Part shown: positions 8,123-16,632 of the stretch, one piece after another
Layout of the letters: each line of letters starts with the position of its first letter
Position numbering within the stretch: the stretch's first letter is position 1
The notes under the pieces: model-generated
What the model was told of the DNA's origin: nothing
What the model saw: only the letters and a program-made list of their open reading frames with translations
Database searches by the model: none
Assembly: GCF_016518545.1 (NCBI RefSeq)
Contig: NZ_JACVTO010000006.1
Location: 124,001 to 188,000 of the forward strand
Source: Pseudomonas sp. S30
GTDB taxonomy: Bacteria > Pseudomonadota > Gammaproteobacteria > Pseudomonadales > Pseudomonadaceae
DNA: 64,000 bases
Reading direction: 5' to 3'
Made by a program: the position numbers and the translations under genes

Positions 8123-8836
8123 ATGCAGTCGACCCCGGCCCGCGCGGTCACGACCATTTGCCAGGCCTTGCAGGAGCAGATCGAGCACGGTTTGCTGGTG
8201 CCCGGTGGCAAGTTGCCGGCCGAACGCACGCTCAGCGAGGTCTTCGCCACCACGCGCATCACCTTGCGCGAAGCACTGGTGCAACTGGAGGCCCAGGGCC
8301 TGATCTACCGGGAAGAGCGCCGCGGCTGGTTCGTCGCCCCCGAGCGCCTGACCTACGACCTGATCGAGCGCAGTCATTTCCATGCCATGGTCCTGGATCA
8401 GGGGCGTGCGCCGGCCACCGAGCTACTGTCTGCCCGGTTGCAGCCGGCCTCGGCCGTCATCTGCGCGCGCTTGCGTCTGCCGGCGCTGTCCAGCGTGGTG
8501 CGCATCTGTCGGTTGCGGCGGATCGATGGGCGAGGGGTGCTGTACGCCGAACACTACCTCAATCCCCGCTATTTCCCAGGCATCCTGGAGCTTGACCTGG
8601 GCCAGTCGCTGACCGAAACGTATGCCCGCGACTATGGCATTCGCTACGGCCAGGTGGGTTTCGAGATCGTCCCGACCGCGTTACCCCAGGCGGCGGCCAA
8701 TGCGCTGCGGGTCTCGACCGGCAGCCCGGGACTGCACATCACCCGGGTCAATAGCGATCAGCATGGGCACCTGATCGACTGCGACCTGGAGTACTGGCGA
8801 CACGATGCGATTCGCATCCGTGCGTGCGCGGGATGA
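8123..8836 (+). CDS. GntR-family (HutC subfamily, UTRA domain) transcriptional regulator
   Basis: 237-residue repressor-like protein. The N-terminal winged helix (about 1-75) contains KLPAERTLSEVFATTRITLREAL, the classic GntR recognition helix region, and the C-terminal UTRA effector domain (about 90-235) is seen in VVRICRLRRIDG and YAEHYLN. UTRA regulators such as PhnF and PhnR control phosphonate genes, others control sugar or histidine genes. It is divergent from the ABC-phosphodiesterase operon and is almost certainly its local regulator, with the imported compound or a derivative as effector. A candidate operator overlaps its leader. Confidence 0.88.
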   Translation: MQSTPARAVTTICQALQEQIEHGLLVPGGKLPAERTLSEVFATTRITLREALVQLEAQGLIYREERRGWFVAPERLTYDLIERSHFHAMVLDQGRAPATELLSARLQPASAVICARLRLPALSSVVRICRLRRIDGRGVLYAEHYLNPRYFPGILELDLGQSLTETYARDYGIRYGQVGFEIVPTALPQAAANALRVSTGSPGLHITRVNSDQHGHLIDCDLEYWRHDAIRIRACAG

Positions 8837-8854
8837 GGCACACCGCCCGGCTGT

Positions 8855-11008
8855 TCAGCCGGAGGTCTGCGCCGGCGTGACCGCACCGCCACCGGCCGTC
8901 ACCACCTGCACCGACAACCGTGGCGTCGCCAGATCCAGGCCTGCTTCGTCGAGCTGGCGCTTGAGTGCCAGGTTGAACGCCCGGGACACCTCCCACTGCT
9001 TGATCGGCGCGGTCTTGAAGCGCGCCCGCAGGATCGCCGAGCCGGACTCGAAACTCTCGACGCCCTGCAGCTCCAGCGGCGACCAGATGTTGCGGCGCAT
9101 CAGCGGGTCGCTGCGCAGCTTCTGGCCCACTTCACGGATCAGGGTGATGGCCTGGTCGATGTTCATGTTGTGGGGGATCGCCACGCGGAAGATGGCGTAA
9201 CCGAACTCCCGCGAGTAGTTCTTGATGCTCTTGATCTCGCTGAAGGGAATGGTATGCACGATGCCATCGATGTCGCGCAGGCGCACGGTGCGGATGGTCA
9301 GGCCCTCGACCGTACCCAGGTGGCCACCCAGGTCCACATAGTCGTCGATGGCCAGGCTGTCCTCGATGATGATGAACAGACCAGTGATCAGGTCCGCCAC
9401 CAGCGATTGCGCACCGAAGCCGATCGCCAGGCCGATGACACCGGCACCGGCCAGCAGCGGCGTGACGTTCATGCCCATGTTGGCCAGGGCGACGATCACC
9501 GCGATGATGAAGATCGCCACGAACAGCACGTTGCGGATCAGCGGCATCATGGTCTGCGCACGGGCGTTGGCCATCCCGCGACGGGAGCGGATCAGGGCAT
9601 GATGCACCGCGGTATCGGCGAGGATCCACACCAGCCAGGCGGCGATGAGTGTCCCGCCCAGGCCCATCAGGCGCACGCTGACGTCATGGCCTTCGCCCTC
9701 GGCGAAGCTGATCATCGACAGCCCCCACACGCGCAGGCCCAGCTCGATGAACAGCAGCCAGATGAACAAGTGCACCAGCGCATAGCCGAAGTTCTGCAAG
9801 CGCTCGGCGTACACCGCATGCCGCTTGTTGGCGTGCGCCGGCTTGGCGGCGTGGCGCCGCACCAGGCCGTTGAGCACCATGCACACCACGACCAGCACGG
9901 TGCACATCAGCGACTGGCGCAGGGCGGTGCTGGTGTCCCCGGCGGACACGAAGGTGGCGAACAGCGAGATGCCGACCAGAATGAGCGCCGGCACGTACCA
10001 GAAGCTGCCGAGCAGTTCGATGGTGTCGCTCAGGGTGCGGCGGGTAAGGCGTCGCGACAGCGGCTGGTTGCGAATCAGATGGGCGATCGGGCGGCGGAAA
10101 CGCAGGATGAACAGGCCCGTGCACAGGGCTGCCAGCACGTTGGTGACCGTGGCGATGGCATGGGCCAGGTGGATGCCCAGGGCACTGGTCAGGCGTGGGT
10201 CGCTCATCGCCTCGCCGAACGCGGCGAAGCTGCCGATCAGCCACAGCGGGTTGAATGCCCGATGTCGCAGGATGTGCAAGGCACGGTGGCGGTGCGGGCC
10301 GTCGAGCAGTGAGAAGGCGATCACGCAGATCGCCGAGAAGCAGGTGCCGATGACCAGCGCATAGGCCAGTACCATGGCCAGGGACTTGCCCAGCGACGGC
10401 GGCAGGGCGAAGCTCAGGTACACGGTGAAGATCAGCGCCACCAGCCAGGGCCCGAGCTTGCGCAGGGCGAAGCGCACCAGGTCCCAGGTGCGCGGATGCT
10501 GGGGTAGCTCTTCGGTGAGGCCGAAACGAATCCGCACCCGGTGGCCGATCCAGTTGAAGGCATAGGCCAGCAGGCTCCACACCAGGATCACCGCGGCGAA
10601 GCCGAACAGGATCGCCGGCCACTGGTGCACCGGCACCACCAGCGCGGCCAGCTCGGCCTTGGCCTGCTCCAGCTCCTGGGACCAGCGCACGAACGGGCTG
10701 GCGTCGCCGCTGAACTGCTGTTCGAAGTCGTGCAAGGCGCCGCCGATCAGGCCAAGCACACCTTGCTCGACACTGGGCTGGGACTGCTTGCTGGCATCGC
10801 GCAGCTTCTTCAGGTCGGCCAGCAGCTTGGCCCGCTGCTGGTCGTTCTCAAGGTTCTTGATCACCTCGTCGAGCGATTTGCTCAAGGGTTCGCTGGCCTG
10901 GGGCTGCGCCGGCGCGCTGCTGCCCAGCAGACCGGGCAGGCCCGCCGCGTGGACTGGAGCGACGAAGATCAACAGCAGCAGGGCAAGGCAACGCAGGAAG
11001 GCTGGCAC
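8855..11008 (-). CDS. MscS-family mechanosensitive channel with large N-terminal membrane extension (YbiO-like)
   Basis: 717-residue protein resembling E. coli YbiO. It has a signal peptide (cleavage near VHA-AG at residues 20-22), a periplasmic coiled-coil-prone stretch (about 45-115), roughly ten membrane helices, and a C-terminal MscS core. The pore-lining helix shows the Gly/Ala pattern AGAGVIGLAIGFGAQSLVADL, followed by the beta domain with DYVDLGGHLGTVEGLTIRTVRLRD. It releases solutes on osmotic downshift. Its stop faces the GntR gene stop 19 bp away. It is a single gene, and no fusion or frameshift is seen. Confidence 0.9.
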   Translation of the reverse strand: MPAFLRCLALLLLIFVAPVHAAGLPGLLGSSAPAQPQASEPLSKSLDEVIKNLENDQQRAKLLADLKKLRDASKQSQPSVEQGVLGLIGGALHDFEQQFSGDASPFVRWSQELEQAKAELAALVVPVHQWPAILFGFAAVILVWSLLAYAFNWIGHRVRIRFGLTEELPQHPRTWDLVRFALRKLGPWLVALIFTVYLSFALPPSLGKSLAMVLAYALVIGTCFSAICVIAFSLLDGPHRHRALHILRHRAFNPLWLIGSFAAFGEAMSDPRLTSALGIHLAHAIATVTNVLAALCTGLFILRFRRPIAHLIRNQPLSRRLTRRTLSDTIELLGSFWYVPALILVGISLFATFVSAGDTSTALRQSLMCTVLVVVCMVLNGLVRRHAAKPAHANKRHAVYAERLQNFGYALVHLFIWLLFIELGLRVWGLSMISFAEGEGHDVSVRLMGLGGTLIAAWLVWILADTAVHHALIRSRRGMANARAQTMMPLIRNVLFVAIFIIAVIVALANMGMNVTPLLAGAGVIGLAIGFGAQSLVADLITGLFIIIEDSLAIDDYVDLGGHLGTVEGLTIRTVRLRDIDGIVHTIPFSEIKSIKNYSREFGYAIFRVAIPHNMNIDQAITLIREVGQKLRSDPLMRRNIWSPLELQGVESFESGSAILRARFKTAPIKQWEVSRAFNLALKRQLDEAGLDLATPRLSVQVVTAGGGAVTPAQTSG

Positions 11009-11052
11009 CGGGAAATCTACCTCAGGTCAATCGATCGACCGAGTGTAATGAG

Positions 11053-11220
11053 TTATGCGGGAAGTTTCTCCAGGATCGTCCAGCACGTGATGGCGAAGAT
11101 GCCCAACGTACCGATCCACATCATCACCACGCCGACGTTGCGTGCGCGCAGGGTGAAACCGACGGTGAGCAGGAACAGGAACAGCAGCACGGGCAGGAAC
11201 AGGGAGAAGAATGGCGACAT
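11053..11220 (-). CDS. Small two-helix membrane protein, function unknown
   Basis: 55-codon gene between apeB and the mechanosensitive channel. The protein has an N-terminal hydrophobic helix (PVLLFLFLLTVGF) and a second one (VVMMWIGTLGIFAITCWTIL), with a basic turn RAR between them. It starts at the ATG at 11220 behind a weak purine tract, and ends 44 bp before the channel gene on the same strand. It uses GC-rich third positions like its neighbours, which supports real coding. I do not recognise a named family. It could be an accessory subunit of the channel, but nothing in the sequence proves this. Confidence 0.6.
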   Translation of the reverse strand: MSPFFSLFLPVLLFLFLLTVGFTLRARNVGVVMMWIGTLGIFAITCWTILEKLPA

Positions 11221-11337
11221 GAACAGGATCCTTCTGTTGTCGTGGAAATGGCCCAGGATTCATCGCGGGCCAATCGCTCTGGCGAACCGCCGCTCCCTGG
11301 CGGGCGCGGCAGCTGGCCGAAGGCGTGGATCGCGTGG

Positions 11338-12627
11338 TCAGGGCAGTTCGCGGCTGCGATAGAACGCCGTCAGCACCTTCACCAGGTGCGCCAGGTCTTC
11401 GCTGCCGCACAGCTCGCGGATCGAGTGCATGGCGAACGTGGGCAGGCCGATGTCCACGGTGCGCACGCCCAGGTGGCTGGCGGTGATCGGACCGATGGTC
11501 GAGCCACAGCCCATGTCGCTGCGCACCACGAAACTCTGCACCGGCACTTCCTCGGCCATGCACAGGTGGCGGAAGAACCCGGCAGTCTCGCTGTTGGTGG
11601 CATAGCGCTGGTTGCTGTTGACCTTGATCACCGGACCGGCATTGAGCTTGGGGCCGTGGTTGCCATCGTGCTTGTCGGCGTAATTGGGGTGCACCCCATG
11701 GGCGTTGTCGGCCGAGACCAGCAGCGAGCGCTGGATGCTGCGCACGTACTCGTCGCCGTCGGGCAGCAGCCGCTGCAGGGTCTGCTCCAGCATCGGGCCG
11801 TCGGCGCCGCAGGCCGAACAGGAGCCGATTTCCTCGTGGTCGGTGCATACCAGCACGCAGGTCTCGTCGCTGTCGGCCTCGATCAGCGCCTGCAGGCCGG
11901 CATAGCACGACAGCAGGTTGTCCAGGCGCGCGCCGGCGATGAAGTCACCGTGCAGGCCGATCACCGCCGCGTCCTGGGTATCGTAGAAACTCAGCTCGTA
12001 GTCGAGCACCACGTCGGCGATCAGGCCATGCTCGCGTGCCAGTTGCTCGGTGAGCAGGGCGCGGAAGTCGACGCGCTCATCGCCGGCCACCTGGGCCAGA
12101 ATCGGCGGCAGTTCGTTCTGCGGGTTGATCGCCCAGCCGTCGTTGGCGCCGCGGTTGAGGTGGATGGCCAGGTTGGGAATGATGGCGATCGGCAGCTTGA
12201 AGTCCACCAGCTGACTCTCCACCTTGCCATCGCGGCGGAAGGTGACCCGGCCGGCCAGCGACAGGTCGCGGTCGAACCAGGGGGCGAGCAGGGCACCGCC
12301 GTACACCTCCACGCCCAGTTGCATGAAGCCGTGGCGCTGCAGCTCGGGCTGCGGCTTGACCCGCAGGCACGGGCTGTCGGTATGGGCACCGACCAGGCGC
12401 ATGCCGCCGATCAGTGGCGAGTGTCTGCCCAGGCGGATGGCGATGATCGAGGAGTCGTTGCGGGTGACAAAGTAGCGTCCGCCGGGAACCGTCGCCCAGC
12501 TGTCGCGCTCGTCCAGGCGCTGGTAGCCCGCTGCCTCCAGGCGCTTGGCCAGGCTAGCGGTGGCGTGGAAGGGCGTCGGGGAGGCCTTGAGGAATTCGAT
12601 CAGGCCGGTGTTCAGTGCTTCGCGCAT
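11338..12627 (-). CDS. apeB: M18-family aspartyl aminopeptidase
   Basis: 429-residue cytoplasmic metallo-aminopeptidase of family M18, which removes N-terminal acidic residues. Two-metal-site motifs are visible: [14 protein letters not shown] near the N-terminal third, [17 protein letters not shown] in the middle, and the C-terminal [10 protein letters not shown] and [15 protein letters not shown]. The length and the start ([22 protein letters not shown]) agree with bacterial ApeB proteins. It is transcribed alone or with the small membrane gene downstream; the 117-bp gap between them holds only GC-rich sequence. Confidence 0.93.
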   Translation of the reverse strand: MREALNTGLIEFLKASPTPFHATASLAKRLEAAGYQRLDERDSWATVPGGRYFVTRNDSSIIAIRLGRHSPLIGGMRLVGAHTDSPCLRVKPQPELQRHGFMQLGVEVYGGALLAPWFDRDLSLAGRVTFRRDGKVESQLVDFKLPIAIIPNLAIHLNRGANDGWAINPQNELPPILAQVAGDERVDFRALLTEQLAREHGLIADVVLDYELSFYDTQDAAVIGLHGDFIAGARLDNLLSCYAGLQALIEADSDETCVLVCTDHEEIGSCSACGADGPMLEQTLQRLLPDGDEYVRSIQRSLLVSADNAHGVHPNYADKHDGNHGPKLNAGPVIKVNSNQRYATNSETAGFFRHLCMAEEVPVQSFVVRSDMGCGSTIGPITASHLGVRTVDIGLPTFAMHSIRELCGSEDLAHLVKVLTAFYRSRELP

Positions 12628-12643
12628 AACTCACTCCAGGTTC

Positions 12644-12679
12644 GAGCTTCAAGCGGCAAGCTGCAAGCTTCAGGCAAAG
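12644..12679. repeat. Dispersed Pseudomonas repeat, copy 1
   Basis: The sequence AGCTTCAAGCGGCAAGCTGC and what follows it to 12679 is, on the opposite strand, nearly the same as 33156-33187 (CTTGCAGC-T/C-TGCCGCT-T/C-G...). Both copies lie just upstream of genes in intergenic DNA. Such GCTTGCAGC-rich repeats are common in P. putida-group genomes. Confidence 0.5.
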
Positions 12680-12730
12680 ACCGCGCCTGGGCAAGCGCTC
12701 TGGCGCGGTTCTTGGCGATTGCCTGCACGT

Positions 12731-13366
12731 TCAGAAGGGGGCAGGGCACTCGAACTTCAGGCGCTGCCCGCTGACCGGGTGGGTGAAACTGAGCATCGAG
12801 GCATGCAGGCACAGTCGATCATGGGCGGCCAAGGCCTCCGGGTTGGCATAGAGACGATCGCCCAGCAAGGGATGGCCGATGGACAGCATGTGCACGCGCA
12901 ACTGGTGCGAGCGCCCGGTGATCGGCGTGAGTTCCACCCGGCAATGATCGGTATGACGTGCCAGGACCCGCCAGAAGGTGAGGGCGTGCTTGCCTTGCTG
13001 GTGATCGACCACGTGGCGCGGCTTGGTCGGTGGGTCGTAGCGCAGGGGCAGGTCGATGCTGCCGCTGTCCAGTGCCGGCTGGCCCCAGCACAGGGCTGTG
13101 TAGGCCTTTTCGGTTTCCCGGTCGTGGAACTGGCGGGACAGCTCGCGGTGGCTGTCGGCATCGCGGGCCAGCAGGATGATGCCAGACGTTTCCCAATCCA
13201 GGCGGTGGACGATCAACGCCTCCGGGTAGCCATTTTCCTGCAAGCGGGTGATCAGGCAGTCCTTGTTGTCTTCGGCACGTCCTGGCACCGACAGCAGCAG
13301 CGTCGGTTTGTTGATCACCAGGACAGCAGCGTCCTGATGGAGGATCTGGATGTTCGACAGCGGCAT
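12731..13366 (-). CDS. RluA-family pseudouridine synthase
   Basis: 211-residue RNA-modifying enzyme that converts uridine to pseudouridine in rRNA or tRNA. The catalytic motif HRLDWETSG places the nucleophile at Asp57, and the C-terminal RSHQLRVHMLSIGHPLLGD is typical of RluA/RluC/RluD relatives. It has no S4 domain, so it resembles RluA and not RluC/D. The start at 13366 (MPLSNIQILHQD) fits homologs; the longer open frame runs back into the REP hairpin and is rejected. The exact target uridine is unknown; 23S rRNA U746 and tRNA U32 are the RluA targets in E. coli. Confidence 0.87.
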   Translation of the reverse strand: MPLSNIQILHQDAAVLVINKPTLLLSVPGRAEDNKDCLITRLQENGYPEALIVHRLDWETSGIILLARDADSHRELSRQFHDRETEKAYTALCWGQPALDSGSIDLPLRYDPPTKPRHVVDHQQGKHALTFWRVLARHTDHCRVELTPITGRSHQLRVHMLSIGHPLLGDRLYANPEALAAHDRLCLHASMLSFTHPVSGQRLKFECPAPF

Positions 13367-13384
13367 TACGGGGTCTCTGCATGA

Positions 13385-13468
13385 AACACCGGGGCTGCTG
13401 CACAACCCTTTCGCAGCGCCAGGCCCAGGCCTCGCTTCACGAAAGGGCTGCACAGCAGCCCCGGTGTT
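13385..13468. repeat. Paired inverted REP sequences (BIME-like) between minE and the pseudouridine synthase gene
   Basis: Two inverted copies of a P. putida-type REP meet here. AACACCGGGGCTGCTG (13385-13400) pairs perfectly with 13453-13468, and CCCTTTCG (13406-13413) with CGAAAGGG (13440-13447), leaving a 26-nt loop. The right copy can itself fold (GGGCTG...CAGCCC, 13445-13461). It lies 10 bp past the minE stop and probably protects or ends the min transcript. Confidence 0.75.
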
Positions 13469-13478
13469 CAACGCCGAA

Positions 13479-13733
13479 TCAACGATCCGGCAGGGTGATG
13501 TTCAGTTCGAGGATCGAGCAGCTGCCCTGGCTTTCCAGTTCGATATGCACGTCATCGTTGCCGATGTTCACATATTTGCGGATGACTTCGACCAGCTCCT
13601 GCTGCAAGGCCGGCAGGTAGTCAGGGGTGCTGCGCTGGCCACGCTCGTGCGCCACGATGATCTGTAGACGCTCTTTCGCTACCGACGCTGTCGTCTGTTT
13701 TTGTCTGCCACGAAAGAAGTCAAGAAGGTTCAT
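13479..13733 (-). CDS. minE: Cell division topological specificity factor MinE
   Basis: 84-residue partner of MinD. It stimulates the MinD ATPase at the membrane and drives the pole-to-pole oscillation that places the division site at mid-cell. The N-terminal membrane-targeting and anti-MinCD part ([31 protein letters not shown]) and the C-terminal topological domain ending in LPDR are both intact. It lies 3 bp after minD in the order minC-minD-minE. A REP pair follows directly. Confidence 0.97.
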   Translation of the reverse strand: MNLLDFFRGRQKQTTASVAKERLQIIVAHERGQRSTPDYLPALQQELVEVIRKYVNIGNDDVHIELESQGSCSILELNITLPDR

Positions 13734-13736
13734 GTT

Positions 13737-14549
13737 TTATTTGCCTCCAAACAAGCGCGCGAAGAATCCTTGCTTTGGCACTTCGATGAAGCGCAGCGGC
13801 TTGGGCTTGCCCAGCAGGCGCTCGACCGTGTCGCTGTAGGCCTGGCCGGCATCGCTTTCCTCGTCGAGAATGACCGGCACGCCCTGGTTGGAGGCCTTGA
13901 GTACGGCCTGAGACTCGGGGATCACGCCCAGCAGCTCGACCGAAAGGATCTCCTTGACGTCCTCGACGCCGAGCATCTCGCCTTTCTCGACGCGCTGGGG
14001 ATGGTAACGGGTGATCAGCAGGTGTTCCTTGATCGGGTCCTCGCCCAGTTCGGCGCGGCGGGACTTGCTCGACAGCAGGCCGATCATGCGGTCCGAGTCG
14101 CGTACCGACGACACTTCCGGGTTGGTCACCACGATCGCTTCATCGGCGAAGTACATCGCCAGGTGCGCGCCTTTCTCGATACCGGCGGGAGAGTCGCAAA
14201 CCACGAAGTCGAACTGCTCCTTGAGCTCCATCAGCACCCGTTCCACGCCTTCCTGGGTCAGCGCATCCTTGTCGCGGGTCTGGCTGGCGGCCAGCACGTA
14301 CAGGTTCTCGATCCGCTTGTCCTTGATCAACGCCTGCTGCAGGTTGGCCTCGCCATTGACCACGTTGACGAAGTCGTACACCACGCGGCGTTCGCAGCCC
14401 ATGATCAGGTCCAGGTTACGCAGGCCGACGTCGAAGTCGACGATCACCGTCTTGTGCCCACGCAGTGCGAGACCGGTACCGATGGCGGCGCTGGTGGTGG
14501 TCTTGCCCACACCCCCTTTGCCGGAAGTAACCACGAGAATCTTGGCCAA
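13737..14549 (-). CDS. minD: Septum site-determining ATPase MinD
   Basis: 270-residue ParA/MinD-family ATPase. The deviant Walker A GKGGVGKT begins at residue 10, with the signature Lys11. When ATP-bound it dimerises on the membrane, recruits MinC to block FtsZ ring assembly near the poles, and is released by MinE. The C-terminal amphipathic membrane-targeting helix is visible (QGFFARLFGGK). It sits between minC (95 bp upstream) and minE (3 bp downstream). Full family length. Confidence 0.98.
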   Translation of the reverse strand: MAKILVVTSGKGGVGKTTTSAAIGTGLALRGHKTVIVDFDVGLRNLDLIMGCERRVVYDFVNVVNGEANLQQALIKDKRIENLYVLAASQTRDKDALTQEGVERVLMELKEQFDFVVCDSPAGIEKGAHLAMYFADEAIVVTNPEVSSVRDSDRMIGLLSSKSRRAELGEDPIKEHLLITRYHPQRVEKGEMLGVEDVKEILSVELLGVIPESQAVLKASNQGVPVILDEESDAGQAYSDTVERLLGKPKPLRFIEVPKQGFFARLFGGK

Positions 14550-14644
14550 GGTGTTTCACCCCTAAATAAATGGGACCTGAGGTCCCAGCAAATGCAAAGA
14601 AGGCAACGTAGGAAATGTTGCACTTAAAATGTCGGCAGTATCCG

Positions 14645-15403
14645 TTAAAGGCGGGTGATGTTCAACACGTCGCCGACCAGGCTGACCTGCACGCCCGAGC
14701 CCCACAGCGGGTCGCGGCGCAGGTCTTCGCACACCTTGTACTGGCCGGCGATGGAGACCATTTCGGCGGTCATCTGCTGACAGAAGATCCTCGCCCGGGT
14801 GTTGCCCTTGATACCGGCCAACGCGCGGCCACGCATTGCGCCGTACACATGGATGTTGCCATCGGCGAGAAGTTCCGCACCTGGGCTGACCGACGCGGTC
14901 ACCACCAGGTCGCCGCCCTGGGCGTAGACCTGCTGACCGCCGCGCACGGGGCTGGTGATGATCCGGGTGGGACGTACCTCGGGTTCGGCCGGTGGCGGCG
15001 GGGGCGCGGGCGGCTCGGCCTTCTTCACCTCAGGCTCGGGCTCCAGCGGCCGCTCGCGAGCGCCGGAGGGCGGCAGCACGGGCAGGTCGATGGCAATGGC
15101 GGCAGCGATGTCCTCGATGCGGCTGGCGCGAATGGCCAGGGTGCGCAGGCCGTGGTGACGGCAGATGCGCATCAATCCAGGCAGGTCGATCGCGCCTTCG
15201 CCGGGCGGCAGCTTGTCCAGCGCCAGCACCAGCGGAGTGTTGCTGAAGAAATTCGGGGCCTGCGCGACCTTCGCCGCCAGTTGGCGGTCGAGGGCCTGGA
15301 GGTCGTTGTGCGCCAGTTCGAGCACCGTGATCGCGAGCATGCTGCCCTTGAGCTGGAACACGTTGGCGGAATCGGGGGTCTGATGGGGGCTCATGGTCTG
15401 CAT
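14645..15403 (-). CDS. minC: Septum site-determining protein MinC
   Basis: FtsZ assembly inhibitor of 252 residues. The N-terminal domain ([21 protein letters not shown]) is followed by a Pro/Ala/Glu-rich linker around residues 124-146 and the C-terminal beta-helix MinD/FtsZ-binding domain ([21 protein letters not shown]). The start may be the ATG at 15403 or the one at 15394; neither has a clear RBS. It is the first gene of minCDE and divergent from lpxL. The linker is longer than in E. coli MinC, as in other pseudomonads. Confidence 0.95.
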   Translation of the reverse strand: MQTMSPHQTPDSANVFQLKGSMLAITVLELAHNDLQALDRQLAAKVAQAPNFFSNTPLVLALDKLPPGEGAIDLPGLMRICRHHGLRTLAIRASRIEDIAAAIAIDLPVLPPSGARERPLEPEPEVKKAEPPAPPPPPAEPEVRPTRIITSPVRGGQQVYAQGGDLVVTASVSPGAELLADGNIHVYGAMRGRALAGIKGNTRARIFCQQMTAEMVSIAGQYKVCEDLRRDPLWGSGVQVSLVGDVLNITRL

Positions 15404-15514
15404 AGACGACTTGTAGGCGAAAAAGTGCCCTGACTTATAGCGATAAGACCGATTGCCCGCAACCTGTGGCCAAAGGTTGTAGAATGCCGGGCCCTCGTTC
15501 TGTCGGAAGCTTCA

Positions 15515-16447
15515 ATGGATCGCCCGCGTTTTCGTCCCTCTTTCCTCCATCCAAGATTCTGGGCCCTCTGGGTGGGCCTGGGCCTGCTGTGGCTGGTGGT
15601 GCAGTTGCCCTACCGGGTCCTGCTGCGCCTGGGCAGCGCCCTGGGCGCGCTGATGTACCGGGTGGCCGGGGAGCGCCGACGCATCGCGGCGCGCAACCTG
15701 GAACTGTGCTTTCCGGAACGTTCCTTCGACGAGCGACAACGCCTGTTGAAGGCGAACTTCGCCTCGACCGGGATCGCCTTCTTCGAAATGGCCATGAGCT
15801 GGTGGTGGCCGAAGGCTCGACTCGCCCGGCTCGCGCACATCGAAGGCCTGGAGCATTTGCAGACCGCGCAGCAGCAGGGTCAGGGCGCCATTCTCATGGC
15901 GGTGCATTTCACCACGCTGGAAATCGGCGCAGCGTTGCTGGGTCAGGCGCACACCATCGACGGCATGTACCGCGAGCACGGCAACCCGGTCTTCGATTTC
16001 ATCCAGCGCCGGGGTCGCGAGCGGCACAACCTCGACTCGCTGGCCGTGGAGCGTGACGACGTGCGCGGCATGCTCAAGCTGCTGCGCGGCGGGCGGGCGA
16101 TCTGGTATGCGCCGGATCAGGACTACGGCACCAAGCAAAGCCTGTTCGTGCCGCTGTTCGGCATTCCCGCGGCCACCGTCACGGCGACCACCAAGTTCGC
16201 CCGGCTGGGCAAGGCTCAGGTGATTCCGTTCACCCAGGAGCGGCTGGCGGATGGCAGCGGCTACCGACTGGTCGTTCACCCCGCGCTGGAGCACTTCCCC
16301 GGCGAAACCGAGGAGGCCGACTGCCTGCGCATCAATCAGTGGGTCGAAGGCGTGCTGCGTGCGTGTCCTGAGCAGTACCTGTGGGCGCATCGACGCTTCA
16401 AGTCCCGCCCTGAAGGGGCGCCACGGCTTTATGAGAAGAAGCGCTGA
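15515..16447 (+). CDS. lpxL: Lipid A biosynthesis late acyltransferase, LpxL/HtrB family
   Basis: 310-residue inner-membrane enzyme that adds a secondary acyl chain to the Kdo2-lipid A precursor. An N-terminal membrane anchor (LWVGLGLLWLVVQLPYRVLL, about 18-37) is followed by the acyltransferase fold with the HX4E motif His131-Glu136 (HFTTLE). YAPDQDYG and a C-terminal WAHRRFKSRP motif agree with LpxL/LpxM proteins. LpxL and LpxM cannot be firmly told apart here; the P. putida homolog beside minC is called HtrB/LpxL. It starts at the ATG at 15515, divergent from minC. Confidence 0.88.
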   Translation: MDRPRFRPSFLHPRFWALWVGLGLLWLVVQLPYRVLLRLGSALGALMYRVAGERRRIAARNLELCFPERSFDERQRLLKANFASTGIAFFEMAMSWWWPKARLARLAHIEGLEHLQTAQQQGQGAILMAVHFTTLEIGAALLGQAHTIDGMYREHGNPVFDFIQRRGRERHNLDSLAVERDDVRGMLKLLRGGRAIWYAPDQDYGTKQSLFVPLFGIPAATVTATTKFARLGKAQVIPFTQERLADGSGYRLVVHPALEHFPGETEEADCLRINQWVEGVLRACPEQYLWAHRRFKSRPEGAPRLYEKKR

Positions 16448-16632
16448 GCGCCGCGTGATCAGTGGGCGTCCAGCCCATTTCGGTCGATATCGGTGCTGTG
16501 ACAGGAGCGGGGCGCCCGGCGCGAGGCCGCCGCCAATGGCCTTGAGCCTGGTCACATCGACCAGGTCGTGGCGCCACGCTCATTCGACCCGATTATCGGC
16601 CTCATCGTCTCGAGCGAGCGTGGCCAGCTTGC

